A stretch of DNA of 64,000 nt from WHSW01 sp963769945 (GCA_963769945.1 CAVYOA010000015.1:24548-88547); one strand, 5' to 3'. Counted from the stretch's first letter, positions 18,993 to 29,012 are shown. Translations and numbers: made by a program. The notes: a model not told the origin generated them from the sequence alone.

Positions 18993-19986
18993 ATGAGCAC
19001 CCTGACGCGGCTGCGTGCGATGTTCGCGCTGCTTGCCGTCCTCGTCCTTGCCTTCGGTGTCGCAGCGTGCGGCGACGATGACGACGACGGTGACAGCGGC
19101 GGTTCCGACACCGAGAGCAGCTCAACGCTGATCGAGTCGAACCCCGACAACGAAGGCGTTGCGGTCACGGTCGGCTCCAAGAACTTCACCGAGCAGATCG
19201 TCCTCGGCGAGATCTACGCCCAGGGCCTCGAGGCCGCCGGCTACGACGTCAGCACCCAGCTCAACCTCGGGTCCGAGCAGGTGGCGCTGAAGGCGCTCGA
19301 AGACGGCGAGATCGACGCCTATCCCGAGTACACGTCGACCGCGCTGACCGCGTTCTTCGAGTTGCCGCCCGAGGACGTGCCCGGCGACCCGCAGCAGGCT
19401 TTCGAGGAGTCGCAGGACGACTTCGGCGAGCTTGGGCTGACCGCCTACCCGCCGACGCCGTTCTCGAGCGCCAACGCGGTCGGCCTCCTGAGCTCGACGG
19501 CCGAGGAGCTCGGGCTGAGCTCGATCTCCGATCTCGAGGCAGAGCAGGACAACCTCGACGCTCGCCGGCTCGCCTGAGTGCCGCCAGCGCATCGACTGCC
19601 TCGCCGGGCTCGAGGAGTACTACGGGCTCGACGGCCTGCGTGCGAACTTCACGCCGGTCGACATCGGGCTGCGCTACGAGGTGCTCGACAAGGAGGACGC
19701 GGATCTCTCGATCCTGTTCACCACCGATGCTCAGCTCTCGACCTCCGAGGACTACACGCTGCTCGAGGACGACATGGGAGTGCTGCCCGCCGGCAACATC
19801 CTCTTCGTCGCCACCGAGGAGATCGCCGAGGAGGCAGGGCCCGATTTCGGTGAGACCGTCGAGAAGGTCCAGGAAGGCCTCTCGCTCGAGGTCATGCAGG
19901 AGCTCAACGCGCGCGTCGACGTCGACCGCGAGGAGCCCGCCGACGTCGCGGCGGCTTATCTGCAGGAGTCCGGCTACACCGAGTAG
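18993..19986 (+). CDS. opuBC: Glycine betaine/choline-binding lipoprotein (one frameshift)
   Basis: Substrate-binding component. The signal peptide ends in the lipobox VAAC (residues about 23-26), so the mature protein is lipid-anchored outside the membrane, followed by an Asp/Gly/Ser-rich linker. The binding domain opens with GSKNFTEQIVLGEIYAQGLE, diagnostic for the OpuAC/ProX-like quaternary-amine binding family, and continues AYPEYTSTALTAFF. The frame is lost near 19556 and resumes as TLAGSPECRQRIDCL through LEEYYGLDGL to the end. A 102-nt gap separates it from the permease, with a GAGAGGA ribosome-binding site 9 nt before the ATG. Choline, betaine and carnitine cannot be told apart here. 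Confidence 0.85.
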
Positions 19987-20009
19987 TTCGGGCAACCAAT
20001 GGACGCGTG

Positions 20010-20037
20010 ACGAGGGCCCTCTTCGGAGGGCCCTCGT
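20010..20037 (+). terminator. Strong hairpin terminator after the betaine transporter operon
   Basis: A perfect 12-bp stem, acgagggccctc and gagggccctcgt, closed by a TTCG tetraloop. It begins 24 nt after the opuBC stop codon. The downstream tract (cgttgtg) has few T residues, as is common in high-GC actinobacteria. Confidence 0.8.
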
Positions 20038-20065
20038 CGTTGTGGGCCGATAGGGTTGCGCCACA

Positions 20066-21141
20066 ATGGCGCTGAAGCTCGGCATCAACATCGGCTACTG
20101 GGGGATCGGGCCCAAGGGCGATGAAGCCGTCGAGCTCGTTCGCGCGGCCGAGTCGCGAGGTTATGACTCGGTCTGGGTCGCGGAGTCCTACGGCTCGGAC
20201 TGCGTTTCGATCCTCGCCTGGCTTGCCGCGCAGACCGAGACGATCAAGCTCGGCGCGGCGATCATGCAGGTGCCGGCGCGCCCGCCCGGCGGCGGCGGCG
20301 ATGGCCGGCGCAACGATCGACGCGCTCTCGGATGGCCGCTTCATCTTCGGCTTCGGGCCCTCGGGGCCACAGGTCTCGGAGGGCTGGTACGGAGTCGAGT
20401 ACGCAAAGCCCTGGGGTCGCACGCGCGAGTACATCGAGATCGTGCGCGAGATCATCGCCCGCGAGGGCCCGCTCGAACACGACGGCAAGCACTTCAAGCT
20501 GCCGATCGACGGCCCGAACACGACAGGCCAGGGCAAGGCGCTGAAGCTCAACTTCCACCCGGTTCGCAACGAGATCCCGGTCTTCGTCGGCGCGATCGGG
20601 CGCAAGTCGGTCGAGATGGCGGCCGAGATCTGCGACGGCTGGATCCCGATCTTCTTCTCCGCCGACGCCTTCGAAGAGACCTGGGGCGAGCATCTCGAGG
20701 CCGGTTTCGCCAAGGGCGGGCGCTCGCGCTCCGATCTCGAGGTCTCGCCCTCGCTTCAGGTCGCGATCGACGGCGATCTCGAAGCTGCCCGGGCGGTGGT
20801 CAAGGCGGGCCTGCTTGCTCTACCTCGGCGGCATGGGCTCGCGCGAGACCAACTTCTACGTCGACCTCACCCACCGCTTCGGCTTCGGCGAGGTCGCCGA
20901 CGAGGTCCAGGGTCTGTTCCTCGACGGCAAGCGCGATCAGGCCTACGCGGCGATCCCGGATGAGCTCGTCGACGCGACCTCGTTGGTCGGCAGCGAGGCC
21001 GAGGTGATCGAACGGATCGAGAAGCTCGCCGGCGCCGGCGTCGACCGGCTGATCTGCTCCGCGGTGCACATGGATCAGGCCGAGCGCATGCACACCCTTG
21101 ATCGTCTCGCCGAGCTCACCGGCGTCGCCGCGCCGGCCTGA
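20066..21141 (+). CDS. LLM-class F420-dependent oxidoreductase (two frameshifts)
   Basis: A luciferase-like monooxygenase-superfamily TIM-barrel protein of about 358 residues. The start KLGINIGYWGIG and the block RGYDSVWVAESYGSD are typical of F420-using members of actinobacteria. IDALSDGRFIFGFGPSGPQV and PVFVGAIGRKSVEMAAEICDGWIP form the cofactor-site loops. Frame changes lie near 20285 (within a GGCGGCGGCGG run) and 20815. A TAGGGT box 9 nt before the ATG suggests a near-leaderless transcript. The substrate is unknown; use of F420 rather than FMN is inferred from subfamily resemblance. Confidence 0.8.
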
Positions 21142-21260
21142 GCGTGAGTCCGCACCCGTGCCGCGCTGCGCTCATCGAACCGGCGCACGCTCGCGCCGAG
21201 TGTGCCTATTCTGTGGCTCGGTTGGGGGGTCGGTAATGAAATGACCAGCCTGGGAGCGCA

Positions 21261-23563
21261 ATGAAGACCTTTCGAGCAGCCACCAGCCTTCGTCGCGCGT
21301 CGCCGTCGCAGTCGCGCTCGCCGCGGCCGTGCCTGCCTCCGCCAGCGCCGGCCACTTCCTGCTCGACCATCCGGCGCCGGGCTTCTCGCCCGGCGGCCCG
21401 CCGCCGGCGGGCGTCATGTCCGGCGGCGAGGGCGCCAAGTGGGAGCTGATCGACACGATCTCCACCGGCAATCCGCACACGGACCTCGACTTCTTCACGC
21501 AGGGGGCGAACACCTACGCCTCGGTCGGCACGCTCGGCGATCGGCCCCAACGGCGGCGGCCAGACGATCGTCCAGCTCAGTCGAGGGCGACACGGTCAAC
21601 TCACGACGGTCCGCTTCGTCTCCGGGCACCCGTCGGCGAGCTGCATCAGCAACCCGTCTGCGGCACTCGGACTCCAGCACGACGTCGAGGCGACACCGAA
21701 GGGTGGCGCGATCATCAACTCCGCGAACCCGTTCGTGAACCGCAGCCGAGACCCAGCTGCTGATCGACGCCTCCGACGCCGAGGGCCGCTGCCACGACCA
21801 GGGCGTGCTCGGGCTCGAGCAGACCAAGCAGGGAGGGCTCGAGATCGTCGACGTCACCGATGTCGCCAACCCGGTCGAGATCGGCCTGACCAGCCACATC
21901 GGCGAGTCGCACACCGTGAACGTCGATCCCAAGCGGCCGCACATCGCCTACTCGTCGACCTCCGACGCGGTCACGGTCAACCCGCAGGGCCAGCGCGAGA
22001 ACGAGATCGCAGCCGACTCGGATCGCTTCGACCTCGACGGCTTCGAGGTCGTCGACTTCTCCTCGTGCATGAACTTCCCCGCCGGCACCAGCCTCGACGC
22101 AAAACGCACCGCTTGCCGGCCGCAGGTCTTCCGCTACCGCTACCCCACCGCTCAGATGGCGCAAGGTCACACGCTCAAGGACAGCGTCTACGGCTGTCAC
22201 GAGCTCGAGGTCTATCCCGACGACCGCCTCACCTGCGGCAGCGGCAACGCGCTGATCGCTTTCGACATGAAGGGCGCTTTCAACGACATGGGGACGCCGA
22301 CCGACTTCAGCGACGACAAGCCGCGCGGCACCCCGCTGCCGTGCAAGGCGCGCGCGAGCTCTTCCGCGGGCCCGTTCGCGACCGGCGCGACGGTGATCGA
22401 CTGCGTCGACGGCACCAACGACGACGCCGAGGTCGGCGGCGTATCGGGCACTCAGGACCTGACGATTCCAGGCTGGATCGCGCAGGGCTCGCCCTCGCTC
22501 GAGGGCGTCGGCTACCTCGGCAGCATCTACCACCAGGGCCGCGGCGCGGGCGGCGCGGTCAACCCGACGTTCGACTCGACCGAGGACATCGACTTCAACC
22601 ACGAGGCCGAGCTCACCGGCTCGGGCGAGCACCTGATCGCCACCGACGAGCGCGGCGGCGGCGTCACGCCTCCGGGCGCGACCTGCACGCCGGCGGGCGA
22701 CAACCCGGCCGGCAACGGCGGCGTGCACTTCTACAACCTGAACGGGCTCAGCACCGCGCCCGCGGGCACGCCCGAGCAGGCGCAGGCGGCCTATGCGACG
22801 AAGCCCAACGGCGAGCGTGCGATCTTCCGCGCGCCGATTCGCACCAAGCCGCAGGCGACCGTGTGCACCGCGCACGTCTTCCAGCAGATCCCGGGCGAGA
22901 ACCGGATCTTCATGGGCTGGTACTCGCAGGGCACGCAGGTGATCGACTTCGTCGAGAACGCCGACGGCACGGTGCGCTTCGCCGAAGCCGGCTACTTCAT
23001 CCCGACCAACGCCAACGAGTGGGTCTCGCATGTGTTCAAGGTCGAGCAGAACGCCGACGGCACCGAGACCTACTACGGCGCCACCGGCGACTTCGCTCTC
23101 GGCGAGGCCGGCCGCAACTCGATCGACGTCTACAAGGTGACGCTGCCGCCGGCGCCGAAGGTGATCGGCGGCGAGCAGGGCCCGGGCACCGGCAAGGGCC
23201 CGTCGGAGGGCGGCGGCAACTGTCTGCAGAAGCTTCGCGGCAGCCCCAAGAGCGACAAGCTCGCTCGGCTCGATCGCGGGCGACCGGATCAAGGGCCGCG
23301 GTGGGCGCGACAAGATCAAGGGCCGCGCCGGCAACGACTGCATCAACGGCGGCGGCGGCAAGGACTCGCTCAAGGGCGGCGGTGGCAAGGACAAGCTCGT
23401 CGGCGGCCGGGGCCGCGACCTGCTCACGAGCGGCGGCGGCAACGACCGGGTGCGGGCGCGCAACGGCGGTATCGACAAGGTGCGCTGCGGCGGCGGCAAG
23501 GACCGCGCCTTCGTCGACTCTCGCGACCGCGTTCGCGGCTGCGAGAAGGTCAAGCGCCGCTAG
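21261..23563 (+). CDS. Secreted LVIVD-type protein with RTX-like C-terminal repeats (frameshifts)
   Basis: A roughly 765-residue exported protein. The signal-peptide region is split by a frame change near 21300. The body includes GGLEIVDVTDVANPVEIGLT and GESHTVNVDPKRPHIAYSST, matching LVIVD-type beta-propeller repeats, then a long beta-rich region with several cysteines. The last 100 residues are tandem Gly-Asp nonapeptide-like repeats (GGRGRDLLTSGGGNDRV and others), similar to calcium-binding RTX motifs, ending RDRVRGCEKVKRR. Frame changes lie near 21540, 21750 and 23270. A GGGAG site precedes the ATG, and a TATTCT box sits upstream. Likely an extracellular or surface-bound protein; no enzymatic motif is visible. 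Confidence 0.6.
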
Positions 23564-23647
23564 CCCCGCACATTCGACGGCGCCGAACCGCGGCGTTTCG
23601 TTAGGCTGCCCCTCCTTCGAGGTGGCGCGGCCGTCTCGACCTCTTGC

Positions 23648-24775
23648 ATGAAGATCGGGGTTCCGAAAGAGACAGCCGAGCACGAGCTGCGGGTCGCATT
23701 GATCCCAGACGTGGTCGCTTCGCTGGTCGCGAAGGAGATCGGGGTTGCCGTCGAATCGGGTGCCGGCGAGGGCTCGGGCCACCCAGACGACGCCTACGCC
23801 GAGGCGGGCGCGGACATCGGCGATCCTTGGGGCGCTGAGGTCATCGCCCACGTCGCCGTTCCCAGCGCTGACGAAATCGGTCGTCTGCACCAAGGTCAGG
23901 TCCTGATCGGCCATCTCGCGCCGCTGACCTCGGCGGAGACGAACAAGGCGCTGGCGTCGGCGGGCGTGACCAGCTTCGCGATGGAGGCGATCCCGCGGAT
24001 CACCCGTGCCCAGGCGATGGACGCGCTCTCCTCGCAGGCCAACGTCGCCGGTTACGCCGCAATGCTGCTTGCCGCGCGCGAATGCGGGCGCTTCTTTCCG
24101 ATGATGACCACCGCAGCCGGCACCGTCGCCCCGGCGAAGGTGCTTGTGCTCGGAGCGGGAGTTGCGGGGCTGCAGGCGATCGCGACCGCCAAGCGCCTCG
24201 GCGCCGTCGTCACGGGCTTCGACATCCGCCGGGCTGCCTGGGAGCAGATCTCCTCGCTCGGCGGCCGCCCGCTCGAGCTCGACTTCATCCCCGACGCCGA
24301 GGACGAGGGCGGATACGCCCGTCCGCTCACCGACGAAGAGAACGAGCAGGTGCGTGAGGCGCTTGCCGAGAACGCGGGTCGCCAGGACGTGATTGTGACC
24401 ACGGCGCAGATCCCCGGCCGTACCGCGCCGATTCTGCTGACCAGGCAGGCGGTGGCGAACATGAGCCCGGGGTCGGTGATCATCGATCTCGCCGGCGACT
24501 CCGGCGGCAACTGCGAGCTCACCGAGGCCGGTGAGACGATCGTCTCCGACAATCGCGTCAAGGTGATCTCACCGGTCAACCTGCCTTCCGACATGGCAGC
24601 ACACGCCTCGCAGCTCTACGCCAAGAACATCGAGAACCTCCTCGGCCTCTTGGTGGGAGAAGACGGAGAGCTGACTCTGAACTTCGCCGACGAGATCGTC
24701 GCCGGTGCCTGCCTCACGCACGAGGGCGAGATCCGCAACGAGCGCGCCGCCGGGCGCGAGGAGAGCTCGAGCTAA
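23648..24775 (+). CDS. pntAA: Proton-translocating NAD(P) transhydrogenase, alpha subunit 1
   Basis: The 375-residue NAD(H)-binding domain I of transhydrogenase, which moves hydride between NADH and NADP+ coupled to proton flow. Conserved blocks are KIGVPKETAEHELRVALIPD, SSQANVAGYAA, the nucleotide-binding loop VLGAGVAGLQAIATAKRLGA and SPVNLPSDMAAHASQLYAKN. The protein lacks the membrane part, which is the separate next gene, so this is the three-subunit form found in actinobacteria and alphaproteobacteria. Intact; the stop overlaps the next ATG (TAATG). Confidence 0.94.
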   Translation: MKIGVPKETAEHELRVALIPDVVASLVAKEIGVAVESGAGEGSGHPDDAYAEAGADIGDPWGAEVIAHVAVPSADEIGRLHQGQVLIGHLAPLTSAETNKALASAGVTSFAMEAIPRITRAQAMDALSSQANVAGYAAMLLAARECGRFFPMMTTAAGTVAPAKVLVLGAGVAGLQAIATAKRLGAVVTGFDIRRAAWEQISSLGGRPLELDFIPDAEDEGGYARPLTDEENEQVREALAENAGRQDVIVTTAQIPGRTAPILLTRQAVANMSPGSVIIDLAGDSGGNCELTEAGETIVSDNRVKVISPVNLPSDMAAHASQLYAKNIENLLGLLVGEDGELTLNFADEIVAGACLTHEGEIRNERAAGREESSS

Positions 24776-25125
24776 TGGACTTGGTGACCGAGCTGACGAT
24801 CTTCGTGCTCTCGGCTTTCGTCGGTTTCTCCGTCATCTCGAAGGTGCCGACGACGCTGCACACGCCGCTGATGAGCCAGACCAACGCGATTCACGGCATC
24901 GTCATGCTCGGCGGGCTGATCGTCGCGGGCTTTGCCGAGGGCGCGCTCGAGCTCACGATCGCCTTCATCGCGATCGCCTTCGGCACGATCAACATCGTCG
25001 GCGGCTTCATGGTCACCGACCGCATGCTTTCGATGTTTGTCCGCAAGCCGGCAAACACCGAAGAACTATCTCCTGACACGTCCTCGGCTTCGCCTCCGGG
25101 CGGGTCAGGGAAGGCGGCAGGATGA
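24775..25125 (+). CDS. pntAB: NAD(P) transhydrogenase, alpha subunit 2 (membrane part)
   Basis: A 116-residue membrane subunit with about three to four helices carrying part of the proton channel. The core includes FVGFSVISKVPTTLHTPLMS and NIVGGFMVTDRMLSMF, both strongly conserved in PntAB. The last 25 residues are atypical Ser/Gly-rich sequence encoded by a stretch containing tcctcggcttcgcct (25081-25095), which is also present in the crotonase gene. It overlaps both neighbours, by one base upstream and four bases (ATGA) downstream. Confidence 0.9.
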   Translation: MDLVTELTIFVLSAFVGFSVISKVPTTLHTPLMSQTNAIHGIVMLGGLIVAGFAEGALELTIAFIAIAFGTINIVGGFMVTDRMLSMFVRKPANTEELSPDTSSASPPGGSGKAAG

Positions 25126-26531
25126 GCTTCTCAAGCTTCGCTGTGATCGAGCCGGGCGGCGACCTCGCGACGATTCTCTACATCGCCTCGTTTTCGATGT
25201 TCATCTACGGCCTCATGCAGGGCACCCATCCGAAGACCGCCAAGAACGGCAACCTGATCGCCGCCGGCGGCATGGCGATCGCCGTCGCGGCGACCCTGCT
25301 GTTGGACGGTGTCGGCAACTGGGGCGTGATCGTCGCCGGCTTGGTGGTCGGCACCGCCGTCGGCGTGATCGCCTCCAGCCGTGTGCAGATGACAGAGATG
25401 CCGCAGATGGTGGCCCTCTACAACGGCGTCGGCGGCGGCGCCGTCGCACTGATCGCGTGGTCGGAGTTTCGCGAGGCGCCGGTCGACTTCCCGCTCGAGG
25501 AGTTCATCCCGATCCTGTTCGCGGCGGTGATCGGGTCGGTCTCCTTCTGGGGCTCGAACGTCGCCTTCGCAAAGCTCCAGGACCTGATTCCGACGCGAGC
25601 GATCGCCGTCCCAGGTCAGCAAGCGATCAACGCAGTGCTGCTGGTCGGCGTGCTCGCTGCCTGTGTCGTCCTGGCGGCTTCAGATGACCCCTCGCAGGGA
25701 CTCTTCATCGCGATCTTGATCGCGGCGGCGATCCTCGGCAATCTCGTCGTGCTCCCGATCGGCGGCGCCGACATGCCGGTGGTGATCTCGCTGCTGAACG
25801 CGTTCACCGGTCTCTCCGCCGCCGCGGCCGGCTTCTCGCTCGACAATGTCGCGCTGATCGTCGCCGGCACGCTCGTTGGCTCCTCGGGAACGATCCTGAC
25901 GATGGAGATGGCTACAGCGATGAACCGCTCCGTCGCCAATGTGCTCTTTGCCGGCTTCGGCGGCGCGCCGGTCGACGGCGGGGCTCCCGGCGAGGAGCGC
26001 CCACACACCTCGATTGGTGCCCAGGATGCCGCGATCAAGCTCGCCTATGCCGACTCTGTCGTGATCGTCCCGGGCTACGGGCTCGCCGTAGCCCAGGCTC
26101 AGCACGCGGTCAAGGAGATGGCCGACGAGCTCGAGAAGCGGGGCGTCGAGGTCAGCTACGCGATTCATCCTGTCGCCGGGCGGATGCCGGGCCATATGAA
26201 CGTGCTGCTGGCCGAAGCCGACGTTGACTACGAGAAGCTGCGCGAGATGGAGGACATCAATCCCGAGATGCCGCGCACCGACGTCGCGGTCGTCATCGGC
26301 GCCAACGACGTCACGAACCCAGCCGCCAAGAACGACCCCGATTCGCCGATCGCCGGGATGCCGATAATCGAGGTCTCAGAGGCTCAGCAGGTGATCGTCA
26401 TCAAGCGCTCGATGAGCCCCGGCTTCGCGGGTATCGACAACGACCTCTTCTACCTGCCGAACTCAGACATGCTCTTCGGCGACGCCAAGAAGGTCGCGGC
26501 GGACATCGCCTCCGAGATCACGAACCTGTAG
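25122..26531 (+). CDS. pntB: NAD(P) transhydrogenase, beta subunit
   Basis: An intact 469-residue subunit. About nine membrane helices (domain II) are followed by the NADP(H)-binding domain III. The domain III loop VVIVPGYGLAVAQAQHAVKE carries the GYGLAVAQA fingerprint, and FAGIDNDLFYLPNSDMLFGD closes the nucleotide site. MPQMVALYNGVGGGAVALIA in domain II is also family-typical. Starts as ATGA overlapping pntAB. Together the three genes give a complete enzyme for NADPH supply, consistent with many lipid and F420/NADPH-linked reductases in the window. Confidence 0.94.
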   Translation: MSFSSFAVIEPGGDLATILYIASFSMFIYGLMQGTHPKTAKNGNLIAAGGMAIAVAATLLLDGVGNWGVIVAGLVVGTAVGVIASSRVQMTEMPQMVALYNGVGGGAVALIAWSEFREAPVDFPLEEFIPILFAAVIGSVSFWGSNVAFAKLQDLIPTRAIAVPGQQAINAVLLVGVLAACVVLAASDDPSQGLFIAILIAAAILGNLVVLPIGGADMPVVISLLNAFTGLSAAAAGFSLDNVALIVAGTLVGSSGTILTMEMATAMNRSVANVLFAGFGGAPVDGGAPGEERPHTSIGAQDAAIKLAYADSVVIVPGYGLAVAQAQHAVKEMADELEKRGVEVSYAIHPVAGRMPGHMNVLLAEADVDYEKLREMEDINPEMPRTDVAVVIGANDVTNPAAKNDPDSPIAGMPIIEVSEAQQVIVIKRSMSPGFAGIDNDLFYLPNSDMLFGDAKKVAADIASEITNL

Positions 26532-26553
26532 CGCTCGGCAAAGCGACCGGCGA

Positions 26554-26826
26554 CTAGCCCTTCTTCTCGAGCTCGCGCTCGCGGCGGCGGCCTCGGCGCA
26601 CGTGCGGTAGCGCCCAGCCGATCACGGCGCCCAGCGCGCCGGCGATCAGGATCGCGAGGAACAGCGGCGTCGTCGTCTCGACGAAGAGGATGTTGATCTC
26701 GACGTCCTGGGAGTTCTGCAGGACGAAGATCGCGAAGACGACGAGCGCGAACATCGCAAGGTAGAAGCGAAAGCTGCGACCTTCCTTGTGCGTGACTGCG
26801 TCGACAGCTGCGTTGTGGTCGGCCAC
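26554..26826 (-). CDS. LapA-domain (DUF1049) small membrane protein
   Basis: A 90-residue protein with two membrane helices: FYLAMFALVVFAIFVLQN and PLFLAILIAGALGAVIGWAL, separated by SQDVEINILFVETT, the LapA/DUF1049 pattern. The cytoplasmic C-terminus is strongly basic and charged (RRGRRRERELEKK). In other bacteria LapA/LapB-type proteins help envelope lipid assembly; the function here is unknown. The GTG start at 26826 is preferred because TACAGT lies 7 nt upstream. A longer frame to 26883 has no support. Confidence 0.75.
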   Translation of the reverse strand: MADHNAAVDAVTHKEGRSFRFYLAMFALVVFAIFVLQNSQDVEINILFVETTTPLFLAILIAGALGAVIGWALPHVRRGRRRERELEKKG

Positions 26827-26913
26827 GCGTGCGACTGTATCGCTTCGCCCTGGTGACGACAGTCGGCACTTTCGCCGCGCCACGAGCGCGTGGCACGGAC
26901 CTAGGTTCGCGCC

Positions 26914-27810
26914 ATGTTCATGCAGGTCCGGCTGAAGCGCGCATCGGGCCAGGCGACCGTCGAGTGGGTCGGGCTGATCTTGGTTGTCTCGCTGCTGGTC
27001 GCGAGCTTCGGTGCGCTCGCCGGCGTTGGGCTTCCCGGAGCCGGGTTGGCGCAGGCGATCGGCTCCAAGCTCGTCTGCGCCGTGCGGCTATCGGGCGAGT
27101 GCCGGGGCGATCGCTCGGCGCTCGAGCTTGCCTATGGCCCGAGGCTCGCCGAGGCGATCAGCTTCTACGCGCCCGATCTGCTCTACGAGGACGGGGTCCG
27201 CGAGCTGCCGGTCGACTATCACGAGTGTCGCGTGGACGCGTGCTCGATTGCGGCCGCGCAGTCCGGCGAGTCGACAGAGACGGTCGACGGCTCGCCAGCG
27301 GTTGCGTTCACCCACGTCATCGACTGCTCGACCGGCGCGATCGAGGCCGCGACCGCGGTCGACTGCTCGGGAGCGCGGGCAGGCAAGCGGTATCTCCAGT
27401 ACTGGCTCTACTGGCCCGACAGTCAGACCGAGCCCTTCGGCGAGCGCGGCTATCACCCCGACGACTGGGAGAGCTTTCAGGTGCGTATCGGCGGCGGCGA
27501 GACGGTGGCCCGCGCCAGCTCGCATCACTCCTACAACTACTCAGGCGGCATGCGCAACTGGGCCAGCGATGCGGGCGTGATCAAGAAGGCCGGCTGGGGG
27601 CCTTACCTCGACAGCTATCACGTCTCCGCTGGAAGTCACGCCGGCCACGTCGAGGGCAGCCACGAAGGCAGTCGGCTGACTCCGGGCGATGAGCTCGTGC
27701 TGATCCCGATCGAGGCGATCGCCGACTCGGGCAGCGACGACGGGCTGTTCGCTGTCGTCCCGCCGTGGCTGAAGCCGGTCTACTCAGATCCCGAGGCGGA
27801 GGGGACTTGA
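26914..27810 (+). CDS. Type IV pilin-like N-terminus joined to a Vps62-like domain
   Basis: A 298-residue intact protein. Residues 1-40 (RASGQATVEWVGLILVVSLL) look like a TadE/Flp-type prepilin: a basic leader, then a GQATVEW stretch running into a hydrophobic helix. The remainder is a soluble domain with cysteines and the block YLQYWLYWPDS, YHPDDWESFQVRIGG and ASSHHSYNY, which resembles the Vps62/DUF946 family found in fungi, plants and some bacteria. I do not know an assigned function. TAGGTT 6 nt before the ATG suggests a leaderless transcript. No pilus assembly genes are adjacent, although pilT lies 10 kb away. Confidence 0.55.
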   Translation: MFMQVRLKRASGQATVEWVGLILVVSLLVASFGALAGVGLPGAGLAQAIGSKLVCAVRLSGECRGDRSALELAYGPRLAEAISFYAPDLLYEDGVRELPVDYHECRVDACSIAAAQSGESTETVDGSPAVAFTHVIDCSTGAIEAATAVDCSGARAGKRYLQYWLYWPDSQTEPFGERGYHPDDWESFQVRIGGGETVARASSHHSYNYSGGMRNWASDAGVIKKAGWGPYLDSYHVSAGSHAGHVEGSHEGSRLTPGDELVLIPIEAIADSGSDDGLFAVVPPWLKPVYSDPEAEGT

Positions 27811-27818
27811 GCGAAGCC

Positions 27819-28232
27819 TCATTCGGCGATCTCCGGCTCGACGACGACGTAGAAGCGGCTGCGGCCGATCTCACGCTCGCCGAGTCGCATCACCACCGCG
27901 TGCGGGCCCGCGGTTGAGAACTCGACGGTGGCTCCAAGCGAGATCACCAGCCGCTGAATCTGGCCGGCGACCGAGCCCGGGGGCCGGCCAGTCTCGATTT
28001 CGAACGAGAGCTCGTCGCCGAGGCGCTCGCCGTCGGGATCCTGGATCTCGAGGTCGATCGTATGCGGCTCGTTGGTCTCGTCCCAGGCCACGTCGACGCC
28101 GAAGCCGATCCCGAACTGGTGCTGGATCGGCAGCCCGGGGAAGCGCAGCATGTTCCAGCCGCCGCCCATCGCGTAGAGCTTGCCGTTGAGCGACTCGCTG
28201 TGGTCGGTCAAGAGCAAAAAGCCGATGTCCAT
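27819..28232 (-). CDS. DUF6941-like protein
   Basis: A 137-residue cytoplasmic beta-rich protein. The opening MDIGFLLLTDHSESLNGKLY and the block GGGWNMLRFPGLP match a small family of uncharacterised actinobacterial proteins (DUF6941, recalled from memory). Later strands (HTIDLEIQDPDGERLGDELS, HAVVMRLGEREIGRSRFYVV) suggest an immunoglobulin-like or jelly-roll fold. It follows the SDR gene with a 12-nt gap and a GGGAGA ribosome-binding site, so the two are probably cotranscribed. No catalytic residues are evident. Confidence 0.65.
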   Translation of the reverse strand: MDIGFLLLTDHSESLNGKLYAMGGGWNMLRFPGLPIQHQFGIGFGVDVAWDETNEPHTIDLEIQDPDGERLGDELSFEIETGRPPGSVAGQIQRLVISLGATVEFSTAGPHAVVMRLGEREIGRSRFYVVVEPEIAE

Positions 28233-28244
28233 CGCCGTCTCCCG

Positions 28245-29012
28245 CTACTTCGGCGGCATCCGCAGCGCGCCGTCGAGTCGGATCGTCTCGCCGTTGAGCA
28301 TCGAGTTCGAGATGATCGCTTCAACCAGCGCCGCGTACTCGCCGGGCTCTCCGAGGCGCGAGGGGAAGGGAACGCCGGCGCCGAGCGCCTCGCGCGCCTC
28401 CTCAGGCAACGCCGCCAGCAGCGGTGTATCGAAAAGGCCGGGCGCGATCGTGATCACGCGTACGCCGCGCCCGGCGAGGTCGCGGGCAGCGGGAAGCGTG
28501 AGACCGACGATGCCGCCCTTCGACGCTGCGTAGGCGACCTGGCCGATCTGCCCGTCGAAGGCTGCGATCGAGGCCGTGTTGACGCAGACGCCGCGCTCGC
28601 CCGCCGCGTCGGGCTCGTTGGCGGCCATCGCGGTCGCCGCCAGGCGCAGCACGTTGAAGGTGCCGATCAGGTTGACCTTGATCACGTTGGAGAAAATCTC
28701 GAGATCGTGAGGGCCCTGCTTGGAGACCGTGCGCTGAGCCCAGCCGATTCCCGCACAGCAGACCGAGATGCGCAGGCCACCCTCAGCCGCTGCCGCAGCG
28801 TCGACCGCCGCCTGCACCTGATCGGCTTCCATCACGTTGGCCTCGACGAAGCTCGCATGGTCGCCGAGCTCGCCCGCAAGCGCCGAACCCTTGTCGGCGT
28901 TGAGGTCGGCGATCACAACCGCTGCGCCGGCTTCGTGCAAGCGCCGCGCGGTTGCCTCACCGAGGCCCGAGGCTCCACCCACGACCAGCGCGCTTGCCGC
29001 TTCGATTCGCAT
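28245..29012 (-). CDS. Short-chain dehydrogenase (3-hydroxyacyl-CoA dehydrogenase type 2-like)
   Basis: An intact 255-residue classical SDR. The NAD-binding glycine motif is VVGGASGLGEATARRL, the strand-4 motif is CCAGIGWA, and the catalytic Ser...Tyr-x-x-x-Lys set is in NTASIAAFDGQIGQVAYAAS followed by KGG. The sequence FDGQIGQVAYAASKGGIVG and the ending ETIRLDGALRMPPK match the HSD17B10/type-2 3-hydroxyacyl-CoA dehydrogenase branch, which fits the other beta-oxidation genes in the window. A TAGGGT box 7 nt upstream of the ATG suggests a leaderless message. The upstream gap carries repeat element A. Confidence 0.85.
   Translation of the reverse strand: MRIEAASALVVGGASGLGEATARRLHEAGAAVVIADLNADKGSALAGELGDHASFVEANVMEADQVQAAVDAAAAAEGGLRISVCCAGIGWAQRTVSKQGPHDLEIFSNVIKVNLIGTFNVLRLAATAMAANEPDAAGERGVCVNTASIAAFDGQIGQVAYAASKGGIVGLTLPAARDLAGRGVRVITIAPGLFDTPLLAALPEEAREALGAGVPFPSRLGEPGEYAALVEAIISNSMLNGETIRLDGALRMPPK

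Noticed and set aside
21715..23553. A 612-codon minus-strand frame
   Set aside because: Repetitive low-complexity antisense of the secreted RTX-tailed protein.
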